Positions 45,281 to 53,772 of a stretch of 64,000 nt of DNA are shown piece after piece. Origin of the DNA: Promicromonospora sp. AC04 (lineage in GTDB: Bacteria > Actinomycetota > Actinomycetes > Actinomycetales > Cellulomonadaceae); assembly GCF_003058225.1 (NCBI RefSeq), contig NZ_QBUG01000005.1:1-64000 (forward strand). Direction: 5' to 3'. Numbering within the stretch: the stretch's first letter is position 1; each line of letters opens with the position of its first letter. The notes below the pieces were generated by a model, which worked only from the letters and a program-made list of their open reading frames with translations, did no database searches and was not told the origin of the DNA. A program made the translations under genes and the position numbers.

Positions 45281-47104
45281 CTACGGTCGCCGCTGCGTTC
45301 CAGCTGTAGGCAGCCAGGCGGCGATCTCCGCGATGACATTGGCGGGGTCCAGGGCCGCTGCATATACGACGATCTCGCGGTATCGCTCCGACTTGATTGT
45401 CAACGGCGGAAGTGGATGTTCGCGCAGACGAACGAGGTGATGTCCGGCGGTGAGCAGGTCAAAGGACTTCGCGACGTCGACGTCGGCCTTTTTTGAGTGC
45501 CAGTAGGACCCGTCGTACTCGATCACGAGGAGGCCACCGTCTGGTAGGTCGATCGTGACGTCGGGGTGCCACACAGCTCGGGTAGTAAACGCCCGGTGCC
45601 GCAGTGGCTTGCCGGAGGCGGCGTTGCCAAACCGATCGCGAGCGGCTTGGAGGATCTCTAGCTCCGGTGCAGATTTTCCGGCCTGCTTGCACATTGGGCA
45701 GCCTGATCCGGAGGTCCGTGAGGCCAGCGATGCCTCCCAGGTGTGCTCCTGGTCTTGTGGACAGACCCAGCGGGGTACGAACGACAGGGTCGCCGTGGGG
45801 CGCACGTGCCAGGCTGTGACGGGATTGTCAGGCGCCCACTGCTGAGCCAGTGCGGGAAAGTGGTAGGCCAGGGAGTCCAGGATCGTGCGGCACTCGGGGC
45901 AACGCAGTCGCTGGCGCTTGTCACGTTCGGCCGGTGTTGCCGTCCATTCGTGACCGCAGCTCTCCTCGCGCCACCACACGGTGCGTCTGGAGGTCGGTGG
46001 GATGCGAGCCTGGTCCAGGTCCTGGTTCTTCGTTGGGTGCCACTGGGCAGCGATCTCTGAGTTCATGCCGTAGGCGGCAGGGTCGGCTTCGAGTGCGGCG
46101 AGGGTGTTCTGGGTGGTGCGCTGTCCGCGGCAGTGGGGGCAGCCGGCGGTCAGATAGCGCAGCGGGCTCAGTCGTGGATGGTGCCCTGCCAGGCAGCGGA
46201 AGCGGCGTAGTTCCCAATCGCCCGCGACCATCACGGTTGCGGGGTCCGTTTCGTCGTCCCACGCCTGAAGAAGTTCCGGGAGTTCGCTAACCGGGGTGTG
46301 CTTGTAGGTGTTGATCGCGGCGCTCCATGCAGCCTGTCGTCGTGGCTCGCAGACCGGGCACTCAACGCCGCCGGTCATGTCGAGCACCCTCTTCTCAAAC
46401 TGATGCCCACACTCGGGACATTGCCACCAGACAACACGCCGCGCCTTGGGTGTGGCAGTCGCCCACGACTCCGCGGAGTTGCGCGCGTGGTTCCACCAGT
46501 CGATTGCGGGGCTGTCCGAGTCTTTAAGCAGGACTTTTGCCTTCTTCGGCGACGCTTCGCTTGAGGCGCTGCGCCGAGGATTGACCTGACACTGGCAGCC
46601 CCAGCCGATGTCCCCCAGACGGCTGGCGGACAACCGCCCGCAGTACACACACCGCACATGATGTGGGTCGTCGGGGAGCGAGGGGTCGGTCAGCCTGCCG
46701 AGGTACTCGTATCCGTTCTTCTCGGCCAGCGCCCTTGCGTCTTCGATGAGTACGGACTCGGTGCGGGCGTAGGGGCCCTGCATATGGCGCGTCGTCGCGG
46801 CCCAGTCTCGCCAGTAGCAAGCACGGCACGTCGGTGTCTTGATTTTGTTGTTGTCCAGGACGTACACGAGCCGGTAGTGCGCGAGGCACCCGCATTGGAT
46901 GCACCTCGTCAGCCACCATGCTGTCGGCCTGCCCGGGAACGGTTCCATGGGCTCAAGCCCTGCGACGGCAAGGATCGCGATGATGTGCTCATCGCACCAC
47001 GCAGGCTTAGTCCGGGTCGTGAAGGCGGCGGGCGTCGAGCAACCGGGCTCGGCACATGGGGTCTGGACGGGCACAGCCGAAAGGTACGGCGCAAGCACAT
47101 GCAT
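45281..47104 (-). CDS. Multi-zinc-ribbon protein with Vsr/PD-(D/E)XK-like C-terminus
   Basis: The 607-residue protein has at least six Cys-pair ribbons (CIQCG...CRAC, CVYCG...CQC, CPECGHQ...CPVC, CPHC, CGHEW...CPEC, CPQ...CPMC) spread over the first 480 residues. Their spacing resembles DUF4379-type treble-clef repeats. The C-terminus from about 485 has an ELEI start, then DVTIDLPDGGLLVIEYDG (Asp515, Glu529, Asp531) and a WHSKKADVDVAKSFDLL helix, as in Vsr and DUF559 nucleases. Together this suggests a nucleic-acid-recognising endonuclease. Target and system are unknown. Confidence 0.72.
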   Translation of the reverse strand: MHVLAPYLSAVPVQTPCAEPGCSTPAAFTTRTKPAWCDEHIIAILAVAGLEPMEPFPGRPTAWWLTRCIQCGCLAHYRLVYVLDNNKIKTPTCRACYWRDWAATTRHMQGPYARTESVLIEDARALAEKNGYEYLGRLTDPSLPDDPHHVRCVYCGRLSASRLGDIGWGCQCQVNPRRSASSEASPKKAKVLLKDSDSPAIDWWNHARNSAESWATATPKARRVVWWQCPECGHQFEKRVLDMTGGVECPVCEPRRQAAWSAAINTYKHTPVSELPELLQAWDDETDPATVMVAGDWELRRFRCLAGHHPRLSPLRYLTAGCPHCRGQRTTQNTLAALEADPAAYGMNSEIAAQWHPTKNQDLDQARIPPTSRRTVWWREESCGHEWTATPAERDKRQRLRCPECRTILDSLAYHFPALAQQWAPDNPVTAWHVRPTATLSFVPRWVCPQDQEHTWEASLASRTSGSGCPMCKQAGKSAPELEILQAARDRFGNAASGKPLRHRAFTTRAVWHPDVTIDLPDGGLLVIEYDGSYWHSKKADVDVAKSFDLLTAGHHLVRLREHPLPPLTIKSERYREIVVYAAALDPANVIAEIAAWLPTAGTQRRP

Positions 47105-47445
47105 TGTCTCGGAACTAGGAGAATCTCACCCATGTCGCGAGGAGGCGAACGCCCCAGCGCTCCGACCGAGAGTCGGGCGTCTGCGCGAGGATACGCCGCG
47201 TGGCAGTGGCAGTTGCAGATGACATCGTGGGGCGGGCGCGCGTGCACATTGGGTACACATGAACGCCGTCACGGCCCGTCTGCCACCAACTTCACCACCG
47301 CACCGTGCCTTTGAACAAACCCCGGAATTTCAACGATCTCGCGGTGCCCAACCAACCCGTCGGACACCGCGAGACATACCGGCGCACCCTCCGGGAGAAC
47401 CCGGCGTACGGACCAGCTCATCCGCATTCACCGCTGCGAGCTGCG
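47105..47445. other. Intergenic region without a supported gene
   Basis: This 341-bp gap separates the zinc-ribbon gene from the SIR2-STAND gene, both on the minus strand. A plus-strand frame from 47305 reads plausibly at first (MPLNKPRNFNDLAV) but runs antisense into the SIR2 gene and lacks a ribosome site. No repeat or strong hairpin stands out. Confidence 0.5.
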
Positions 47446-49866
47446 CTAGTCGGTCTGTTCGACCAGTGCATTCGTCGCGAACCATTTCTGCACGGCCGTC
47501 CAACTGCTCTGCACATCGTCGGCGTCCGGGAACAGGCGGGATCCCATGTTGCCGTAGTAGCGCAGGTGCTCCCGCAGCTGCCGCTGCTCCTCCACTCCGA
47601 GCGGCCCCTGCTTCAACCACCGCAGTCCGTAGATCAGGTACACGGCGTAAGTGTGCGGGGAGTGATTCTGAGGATTTTGCATGATCGGGACGAGCAGACC
47701 GAACGCTTCTGCGACTTGGATCGCCGCTTCCGAAGACGTCGCTGCAGTAAGGGCACGCTTAAGCAGTAGCATCGCCCAGGCGGTGTCAATCAGGACGTCG
47801 CCGCTGGCGAGGGCACGGGCTTGCCGAAGGAAGTTGTCTGCAGCGGACAGGTCGCCGTAGTCGGTCTCGAAGCTCCCCCGTTGCAGCCAAAAATGCGGGT
47901 CGCGAGACAGCCACGCCTCTGCGGCGCCGTAGATGCGTTGCACCTCGGCAGTCTCACCAACCTGCCTCTTCAGGTTCTGGTGGTTGATCAACCGAATCAG
48001 CAGCCTCCCATACCTGGTTCGGCGGGCGTCGAGGGGCTGGTAGTGCGCTGCGACAAGAAAGATCAGGTCCGTTATCCAGGCTTCGAGGAGCCCTTCCGCC
48101 CGGAAGTAGTCGACCGCCGACTCCGCGACCACCCGATGCCTGGCCTGGTAGCCATGCCCGGTCGGATGCAGCAGGCGGGAGCTCTCCAACCGCTGCAGCG
48201 CCTGGAGAGCATCGTTCGGTTCGTAGGTGCGGCCTGCGGCATAGAGTAGATCCTGCCGCGAAAGAGGCTTGTTGTCCGCCCACGCCGAGGTGCACACAAC
48301 CCCGTACAGGGTCAGTTGGGCCCCTGTCAGGGAACGGCATTCTGCGGCGATCTTACTGTGGAAGCGTTCCCCAGACGTGGCCTCAATGAGAGTAACCAGC
48401 AGCTGCCGGTCGTCGTGTTCGGTGATCTTGCGGATCTGTTCCGCGTGGCTCAGCGCGACAAGTGCACCGAGCCGATGCCCGCGGTCGAGTTCGGCAAGCA
48501 GCGCGGCCGCGTCGTTATCGCTAAGGCGCGCCTGTTTCAGCAGCTTGTCCAACGGGAGCCGTTCGTCATATCTCAGCTGATAGAACCGGGCGCTTCGAAC
48601 GCCGACCACGACAACGAGGGCGTCCACGTCCCGTTGGAGCCCGCGCAGCAATCCAGCGGCTTCTCCGCCAAACCGGTCGACGTCGTCCACGAACAGGTAG
48701 TCCGGTGCCCGGTCCTTTACCTCACGTCGCAGCTCAGCGATCGGCAATTCGGTCTCACGTCCCAGCCACAGCACAGAGTTCCCGCGAGCGGCGAGTATGG
48801 CAGCCGCCTTCATCAACGACGTCGTCTTCCCAGATCCGGCACTGCCGACCACACCGACGGTTCCCTCGCTCAGCTGGTCGATAGAGTCCGTGAGTTCGAC
48901 GTCGAACTCGAACATCGCCGAGTACCCATCGGTGATGTCGCCCCACCTTGGCGCCGAACCGAGCAGGTAGTCCGGGCTGCCGGGCTTGGCGACACGAACA
49001 CTTTCCGCCACGTCCTGGAGCGAGTCATCACCCGGTCGACGCTCCTTGATCTGTGCCGCCGATAGTAGTCGCGGCGCGGCTGGGGCGATGGTGGTGTCGA
49101 AGAACTCCTCTTCGGTCTGTCCGATGTGTTTGAAGTTCAGTCCGTCGAGCATCGCCTTCCGCCCAACATCCAAGCGCGGCGCGACAAGCCAGGAGCGCGG
49201 CCGCAGTTCCTTGGCTGAGCCGCGCTGTCCACGGAGAGTCAGGTAGTGCCAGAGCGGCGGTTCGTCCAACACCGACCCAATCACCACAACCGGGCGGGCG
49301 GCGAGATCCGCGACGAACTCCAGGTACCACGGGTCAGCGGCGGCGGTTCGGGCGGCAAAGTCCCACGGACCGAACGTCAGCTTCGGGAAGTCCTGCAGCC
49401 GGCCGTTGACGTGCACCACCGGGAGTCGGTCGCTGCGCAGCAACCCTGGCGTGGCATCTAGGGCGGACACGATCTGCAATCGGGAACCGGGCATCAGGTC
49501 AGCGACCGCTTCGTCACCGTCATCGATGTTGAGGGTGTAGATCCGATGCCACGGCAGCGAGAACCACGTCTTGTATCGCTCCGGGAGAAGATCCCGATCG
49601 ATCCGAAAGTGCCGCTCCAGCTGATCCCGGAGCAGTTTTGGCGACTTCGCCATCGACGTGTCATAGACCATGCTCAGTGCCGTGTCGGGGTCGAACTCCT
49701 CGTCGACGCCGAACGCAATTGGCCAGATGCTCTTGGAGAGCTCCGAGCCGATCGGCAGCGAGTCACCGAATTGATCGGTCATGGCGCGGGAAAAGCCCGC
49801 CCCGGTCAGTAGCACTGCCTCGCCACTCAGGATGGCGTTGACGATCTGCGCGCCATCTATTGGCAT
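47446..49866 (-). CDS. SIR2-STAND-TPR protein, candidate anti-phage NADase
   Basis: The 806-residue protein has three parts. Residues 1-270 form a SIR2-like domain (VLLTGAGFSRAM, TLNIDDGDEA, HVNGRL with His152, VVVIGSVLDEPP). Residues 330-640 form a STAND NTPase (Walker A GSAGSGKTTS at 341-350, Walker B YLFVDDVDRF at 390-399). The C-terminus is helical, TPR-like. SIR2 fused to a P-loop sensor is a known anti-phage design (DSR/Avs5 type) in which detection of a phage protein triggers NAD depletion. The single-gene layout fits. It is divergent from the gene at 50135 across 268 bp in which I see no other gene. Confidence 0.82.
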   Translation of the reverse strand: MPIDGAQIVNAILSGEAVLLTGAGFSRAMTDQFGDSLPIGSELSKSIWPIAFGVDEEFDPDTALSMVYDTSMAKSPKLLRDQLERHFRIDRDLLPERYKTWFSLPWHRIYTLNIDDGDEAVADLMPGSRLQIVSALDATPGLLRSDRLPVVHVNGRLQDFPKLTFGPWDFAARTAAADPWYLEFVADLAARPVVVIGSVLDEPPLWHYLTLRGQRGSAKELRPRSWLVAPRLDVGRKAMLDGLNFKHIGQTEEEFFDTTIAPAAPRLLSAAQIKERRPGDDSLQDVAESVRVAKPGSPDYLLGSAPRWGDITDGYSAMFEFDVELTDSIDQLSEGTVGVVGSAGSGKTTSLMKAAAILAARGNSVLWLGRETELPIAELRREVKDRAPDYLFVDDVDRFGGEAAGLLRGLQRDVDALVVVVGVRSARFYQLRYDERLPLDKLLKQARLSDNDAAALLAELDRGHRLGALVALSHAEQIRKITEHDDRQLLVTLIEATSGERFHSKIAAECRSLTGAQLTLYGVVCTSAWADNKPLSRQDLLYAAGRTYEPNDALQALQRLESSRLLHPTGHGYQARHRVVAESAVDYFRAEGLLEAWITDLIFLVAAHYQPLDARRTRYGRLLIRLINHQNLKRQVGETAEVQRIYGAAEAWLSRDPHFWLQRGSFETDYGDLSAADNFLRQARALASGDVLIDTAWAMLLLKRALTAATSSEAAIQVAEAFGLLVPIMQNPQNHSPHTYAVYLIYGLRWLKQGPLGVEEQRQLREHLRYYGNMGSRLFPDADDVQSSWTAVQKWFATNALVEQTD

Positions 49867-50134
49867 GGCTTGTCAACCTGTGCGGCTTGGAATGCGCGCT
49901 TAGCGTCGTAACTGCTCATGTACCGACGGTGCCACGGCGCGAGGATCCAGTGGCCTCGACGCCGGGTGAACCTCCGGATGATATTCGCCCGGCGGTCACC
50001 GCAGACCGGCCGACATCGGTAGTGAGCATCGAGTCCGCAGACAGCCCGGTGGCCGATCCGTAGCCATCCGGAGTTCCGAGGCACAGCGTGCCCCGCACGA
50101 GTTACCCGAACAACACTCGAAGGAGAGAACCATC

Positions 50135-50578
50135 GTGGACACCAACGTCCTGGACAACGCACAGCGCGCCCGTCTCGTCGCAGCCATGCCATCGGGCAGT
50201 GACACAGGGGTCACCGAGATTCTGCTTGAGCGATGCAACACCCTGGCCGAGGCCGAGAGGATCCTCCGGCACGTGACACCAACCTTCCCCCTGCCACAGG
50301 CGGTCCCGCTGCCGACGTGGGTGAACGAGAACGGCTCCTGGGGCTGGGACGCCGACGAGCGGAGCTGGTCGCGCCCCGTGGCCCGCGCCGGTGCGAGTGG
50401 CTTCGCCATCGGCGCATTCCAGGTAGTGAAGGAGGACGGCGAACTCGCCGAGCTCTCTGCCCCTTCCCTCTTGCCCGCCTCGGACGATGAGGTCGCCGGG
50501 GTCACACCCCAGCAACTGGCGGATCTCGGGCAGTGGCTCATCGATGTCGCCGCGATCCTCGATTCCACCGAGGCGTAG
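50135..50578 (+). CDS. Uncharacterised 147-residue protein
   Basis: The start is GTG 50135 behind AAGGAGA. The sequence is acidic with a Trp-rich centre (PLPTWVNENGSWGWDADERSW) and a helical C-terminus (QQLADLGQWLIDVAAIL). No domain is recognised. It is the last gene before the right end of the element and diverges from the SIR2-STAND gene. Its base composition is nearer to the backbone than to the Septu genes. Confidence 0.7.
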   Translation: MDTNVLDNAQRARLVAAMPSGSDTGVTEILLERCNTLAEAERILRHVTPTFPLPQAVPLPTWVNENGSWGWDADERSWSRPVARAGASGFAIGAFQVVKEDGELAELSAPSLLPASDDEVAGVTPQQLADLGQWLIDVAAILDSTEA

Positions 50579-50668
50579 GACAGCAAAACGAATGGGCCGG
50601 GATCACAAGGTCACCGGCTCTTCGGCGTCCCCGCTGCGTGGGCAGGCACCGCGTCGCCTTCGTGGTCG

Positions 50669-50703
50669 AGTCCAAGAAAAGTCCACAAGATGTCCGGCCA
50701 CAG
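50669..50703. repeat. Right-end arm-type repeats
   Basis: AGTCCA recurs at 50669 and 50680, 11 bp apart, as at the left end. TGTCCGGCCACAG at 50691-50703 exactly repeats 25664-25676. GCTAGATTCC at 50738 repeats 25561-25570. The shared subterminal motifs support a common recombination machinery acting on both ends. Confidence 0.7.
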
Positions 50704-50791
50704 CCCGAATCGACCGGCACTGGCCAACGCAGAAACCGCTAGATTCCAACGATCCCAACGTGACCAGCACCGGCCGTCTGCCAGGTCCGAC

Positions 50792-50820
50792 TTCGAGCTC
50801 TACTACGACATCTAGGCCTG
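50792..50820 (+). other. attR core
   Basis: The 23-bp core is identical to attL, followed by G in place of A and the same GCCTG. It encodes FELYYDI followed by TAG and has no ORF upstream, so it is a partial copy of the glnA 3' end. The minus-strand stop of the ATP-grasp gene lies within it. Confidence 0.92.
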
Positions 50821-52338
50821 TCGTTCGTCAATACCCCCGGATCCGAGCGTGGATCCGGGGGTATCGCGCGTCTCAGGGAGGCCCCGATCGTGACGCGAGG
50901 CGGGCGTCTCCATCGCGGCAACTGCCGCCCGGTGGAGCCGTTCGGCGTGGTCGGGTGAGCGGCCGATCGTCGTGAGTCCGATCCGACCGTCGATGTCGAG
51001 CCCGACGAAGCTGTGGAGGATCGCGCCGACTCCGGACCGTGGGTCGAACTCCAGCCCGGCCGAGCGGACGGCATCGATGACGTCGTCAGCGGCGCGCCCG
51101 CGCCAGGCAGGATCGACGACGTTGTCGGTCGAGCGGTAGCAGCGTTCAGAACCGTCCTCGGCCGACCAGCTGCCCGTCTCGGCGTCGTAGTGCCCTGGAA
51201 CCAGGTTGTGCAGCAGGGAGAGCGGGTGCGAGGTGCCGGTCTTGCGCAGGTTGATCTCGAGGCCGTGTACCTGCCACCCCGACGAGGGGGATCGTGTTGC
51301 CGCGAAGTCGACGCAGAAGCGGCCCATCGCACCCTGGTCCGCGAGAAGCTCGCCCACGGCCTTGCCGTACGACATGAGGTGGCTGCCGTAGTCCGGGTTC
51401 GCCGGGAACCGACATCCCAGGTACACCTGTCCGCCGGCACCGCCGAGGAACTGTTCGTGGGTGGAGATGACTTCCACGTGGCGGACCGGTGCGATGTCGA
51501 CCTGCACGCTGGGGCTGGCGAACTCGTGCCCGGTGACGAGCTCCTCGACGACGGCTCCGCCCGCGAGGTCGGAGAGGTACCACGGCTCCAGGGACTCCAC
51601 GACCGCCCGCAGCTCGGCGGCGGTGGGCGAGCTCGCGAACCGGACCACGCGGTTACCGTGCCCCGTGCCGCTGTTGTCCAGCTTGATGACCACCCCGGCG
51701 GCGTCGGGATGCTGCCGCCTGATGGCCTCCGCGGCTGCCAGGACGTCGGCGACGGAGCGGACGTCTTCCTGTCCGAGCGGAATCGGCACTCCGGCGCTGC
51801 GCATGATTCTTCGGCCGTTGCTCTTGAACCCGAGCGGCCACAGGCGCGGCGCGGTGCCGTTGAGCGGCAGCCCTAGGCGGCGGGCGACGTCCATCTCCAG
51901 CTGCGTGACGTTCCACGGCTCGATATAGGCCAGGCGGCCGGACGTCATCGTCCGGATCCTCGCCATGAGGTCCGGCCGGTCCAAGAGCTTCGAGGTGATC
52001 GAACGCGGGGTCGGGTCGGGGACCTCGACGAGCCGGATCCGTGCCCGCGTGTCGTTTCGGCGGTCCGCCGGCACGAAGGACAGGTAGTACTCGAGCACGC
52101 GCTCCGTGGGGGCTTTGGCCGTCACGAAGATCATCTCCGACTCCGGCACCCGCGGAAGCATCAGCATGGTCAGCAGCTGTCGATGCTCCAGGGCAGGGAT
52201 GCGCGCGCCGTACTGCGCCAGCAGCGACGGGTCCACGCTGTACGACGGGAGAACCACCACGGTGTGGGGCACGCGGGACCGGGGCTGGTTTGCCGACCTC
52301 GCGCGGGCCAGTCGCGCCTGTGAGTTGAAGGCTCCCAT
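50812..52338 (-). CDS. PGM1-like ATP-grasp peptide ligase
   Basis: The 508-residue protein starts at ATG 52338 behind GGAGGG. The order is a preATP-grasp domain (VVVLPSYSVDPSLLAQYG), then the ATP-grasp lobe (GVVIKLDNSGTGHGNRVVRF, VVEELVTGHEFASPSVQVD), the metal-binding end HGLEINLRKTGTSHPL, and a PGM1-type C-terminus. Relatives ligate a small amine or peptide to a carboxylate using ATP. Its final codons and stop lie in the att core, so it was convergent with glnA before the element came in. It diverges from the glutamine amidotransferase across about 160 bp. Confidence 0.8.
   Translation of the reverse strand: MGAFNSQARLARARSANQPRSRVPHTVVVLPSYSVDPSLLAQYGARIPALEHRQLLTMLMLPRVPESEMIFVTAKAPTERVLEYYLSFVPADRRNDTRARIRLVEVPDPTPRSITSKLLDRPDLMARIRTMTSGRLAYIEPWNVTQLEMDVARRLGLPLNGTAPRLWPLGFKSNGRRIMRSAGVPIPLGQEDVRSVADVLAAAEAIRRQHPDAAGVVIKLDNSGTGHGNRVVRFASSPTAAELRAVVESLEPWYLSDLAGGAVVEELVTGHEFASPSVQVDIAPVRHVEVISTHEQFLGGAGGQVYLGCRFPANPDYGSHLMSYGKAVGELLADQGAMGRFCVDFAATRSPSSGWQVHGLEINLRKTGTSHPLSLLHNLVPGHYDAETGSWSAEDGSERCYRSTDNVVDPAWRGRAADDVIDAVRSAGLEFDPRSGVGAILHSFVGLDIDGRIGLTTIGRSPDHAERLHRAAVAAMETPASRHDRGLPETRDTPGSTLGSGGIDERQA
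50831..50864 (+). terminator. Displaced glnA terminator
   Basis: ATACCCCCGGATCC and GGATCCGGGGGTAT form a perfect 14-bp stem with loop GAGCGT, 11 bp outside the attR core. Before integration this lay directly after the glnA stop codon. It also falls within the 3' coding end of the convergent ATP-grasp gene. Confidence 0.85.
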
Positions 52339-52498
52339 GTCCCTCCGATCCTGGTCTCAGGTGCTGGGGATCGCCGGGCGGGCGTAGGTCGACAGTGGGA
52401 GACCAGGCTATGGGCCCGTTGCGGGTTCGACCTCACCCACTTTGGATGACCCGCGGCGTCTGTCCCCGACGCACACTGGAACGGAGAGTGAGGTTGAT

Positions 52499-53341
52499 AT
52501 GTGTCGTTGGCTCGCGTATTCAGGTTCGCCGGTACTTCTGGAAGATCTTCTCTACAAGCCTGAGAACTCGCTCGTGGTGCAGAGCAAGCACTCACGGCTG
52601 GGCGTGGAGACGATCAACGGTGACGGTTTCGGTGTCGGCTGGTACGGCGCCCCGGAGACACCGGGCATCTACCACAGCACCGAGCCGGCATGGAACGACC
52701 GCAATCTGCAAGAACTCTCGGCCCATGCGGCCGCCGGGCGAGTCTTCGCTCACATCCGCGCGTCGACCGGCACGGCGGTCCAGCAGACCAACTGTCATCC
52801 CTTCCGCCACGGCCGCTGGCTCTGGATGCACAACGGGGCCATCGCGGACTTCAAGCTGCTGAAGCGCGATCTGGTCCTGGCCGTCGATCCTGCTCTCTAC
52901 ACGGAGATCGAGGGGTCGACGGACTCGGAGCTCTTCTTCTTCCTGGCCCTGACGTTCGGACTCGAAGAAGACCCACCGGCAGCAGTCGCCCGAGCAGTCG
53001 GTCTCATCGAGGAGACAGGGCGACGACACGGCATCCAGTACCCGATCCAGATGACGGTGGCCACCACCGACGGGACTACCACGTGGGCGTTCCGCTACTC
53101 CAGCGAGGGCATGTCCCGGTCGCTGTTCCACAGCACCGACATCTCCACGCTCCGCCTTCAGTACCCCGACAACCCCGTGCTGCACGAGCTCTCCGAGGAC
53201 GCACGGCTCGTGGTGTCCGAACCGCTCGGGGGCCTGCACGGAGCCTGGCAAGAGGTGCCGGAGTCCACGTGCCTCGTCGTCCGGGGTGGCAGCGAGGAGC
53301 TGCACGGGTTCTCACCCACGCATGGAAAGGATCCGAAATGA
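52499..53341 (+). CDS. Class II glutamine amidotransferase (YafJ/EgtC-like)
   Basis: The 280-residue protein starts at ATG 52499, which places Cys2 as the N-terminal nucleophile (MCRWLAYSG). Typical blocks are NGDGFGVGWYG, FAHIRASTGTAVQQTNCHPF and WMHNGAIADF, then an EGSTDSELFFFL region. The family releases ammonia from glutamine or cleaves gamma-glutamyl bonds, as EgtC does in ergothioneine synthesis. The ATGA overlap couples it to the DUF7144 gene. With the divergent ATP-grasp ligase it could form an amide-making pair, but no other ergothioneine gene is visible. Confidence 0.87.
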   Translation: MCRWLAYSGSPVLLEDLLYKPENSLVVQSKHSRLGVETINGDGFGVGWYGAPETPGIYHSTEPAWNDRNLQELSAHAAAGRVFAHIRASTGTAVQQTNCHPFRHGRWLWMHNGAIADFKLLKRDLVLAVDPALYTEIEGSTDSELFFFLALTFGLEEDPPAAVARAVGLIEETGRRHGIQYPIQMTVATTDGTTTWAFRYSSEGMSRSLFHSTDISTLRLQYPDNPVLHELSEDARLVVSEPLGGLHGAWQEVPESTCLVVRGGSEELHGFSPTHGKDPK

Positions 53342-53763
53342 CTCAGCAACCCGCAGCGAGCCACCTGGCAGGTAGCGAAGCTCCAAGCGCCTGGGCAACC
53401 GGCTTCATCATCTTCGCAGCCGTGATGATGATGCTGTCCGGAGCGTTCCAGGCCCTCGCCGGGCTCGTGGCCCTGTTCGAGGACGAGTTCTACGTCACGA
53501 CGTCCGACTATCTGCTGCAGCTCGACACCACCACCTGGGGGTGGATCCACCTGCTGCTCGGCCTGCTCGTGGTGATCGCGAGCTTCGCGGTCCTGGGCGG
53601 CAGGATCTGGGGTCGCGTCATCGGAGTCATCCTGGCCGCCATCAGCGCCCTGGCGAACTTCGTCTTCATCCCCTACTACCCCGTGTGGTCCCTGGTGGTC
53701 ATCACCCTGGACGTGTTCGTCATCTGGGCGCTCACCGCGCACGGACGCGACATCGTCCGATGA
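53338..53763 (+). CDS. DUF7144 family membrane protein
   Basis: The 141-residue protein has four membrane segments (TGFIIFAAVMMMLSGAFQALAG, WIHLLLGLLVVIASFAVLG, VIGVILAAISALANFVFIPYY, SLVVITLDVFVIWALT). This matches the small four-helix DUF7144 family of Actinobacteria; role unknown. It overlaps the amidotransferase stop by 4 bp and is therefore co-translated. A 17-bp tandem repeat follows its stop. Confidence 0.82.
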   Translation: MTQQPAASHLAGSEAPSAWATGFIIFAAVMMMLSGAFQALAGLVALFEDEFYVTTSDYLLQLDTTTWGWIHLLLGLLVVIASFAVLGGRIWGRVIGVILAAISALANFVFIPYYPVWSLVVITLDVFVIWALTAHGRDIVR

Positions 53764-53772
53764 CAGCTCTCT

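Larger units (their letters stand above)
25528..50820. mobile_element. Integrative mobilizable element (about 25 kb) in glnA
   Basis: The element is bounded by 29-bp direct repeats of the glnA 3' end, with a tyrosine integrase against the left end. Its own regulators, an AlpA-like protein, a MobF relaxase and defence and metabolic cargo lie inside. Subterminal arm-like repeats occur at both ends. The glnA terminator hairpin at 50831-50864 lies outside the right end. No FtsK/TraB coupling ATPase, T4SS or replication initiator was found, so I call it mobilizable rather than conjugative. A small uncharacterised TraB-like or replication gene cannot be wholly excluded. Several cargo genes are visibly AT-richer than the backbone. 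Confidence 0.9.

Noticed and set aside
47305-47769. Plus-strand gene starting MPLNKPRNFNDLAV
   Set aside because: The start is plausible, but most of the frame is antisense to the SIR2-STAND gene, there is no ribosome site, and composition is unlike the neighbours.
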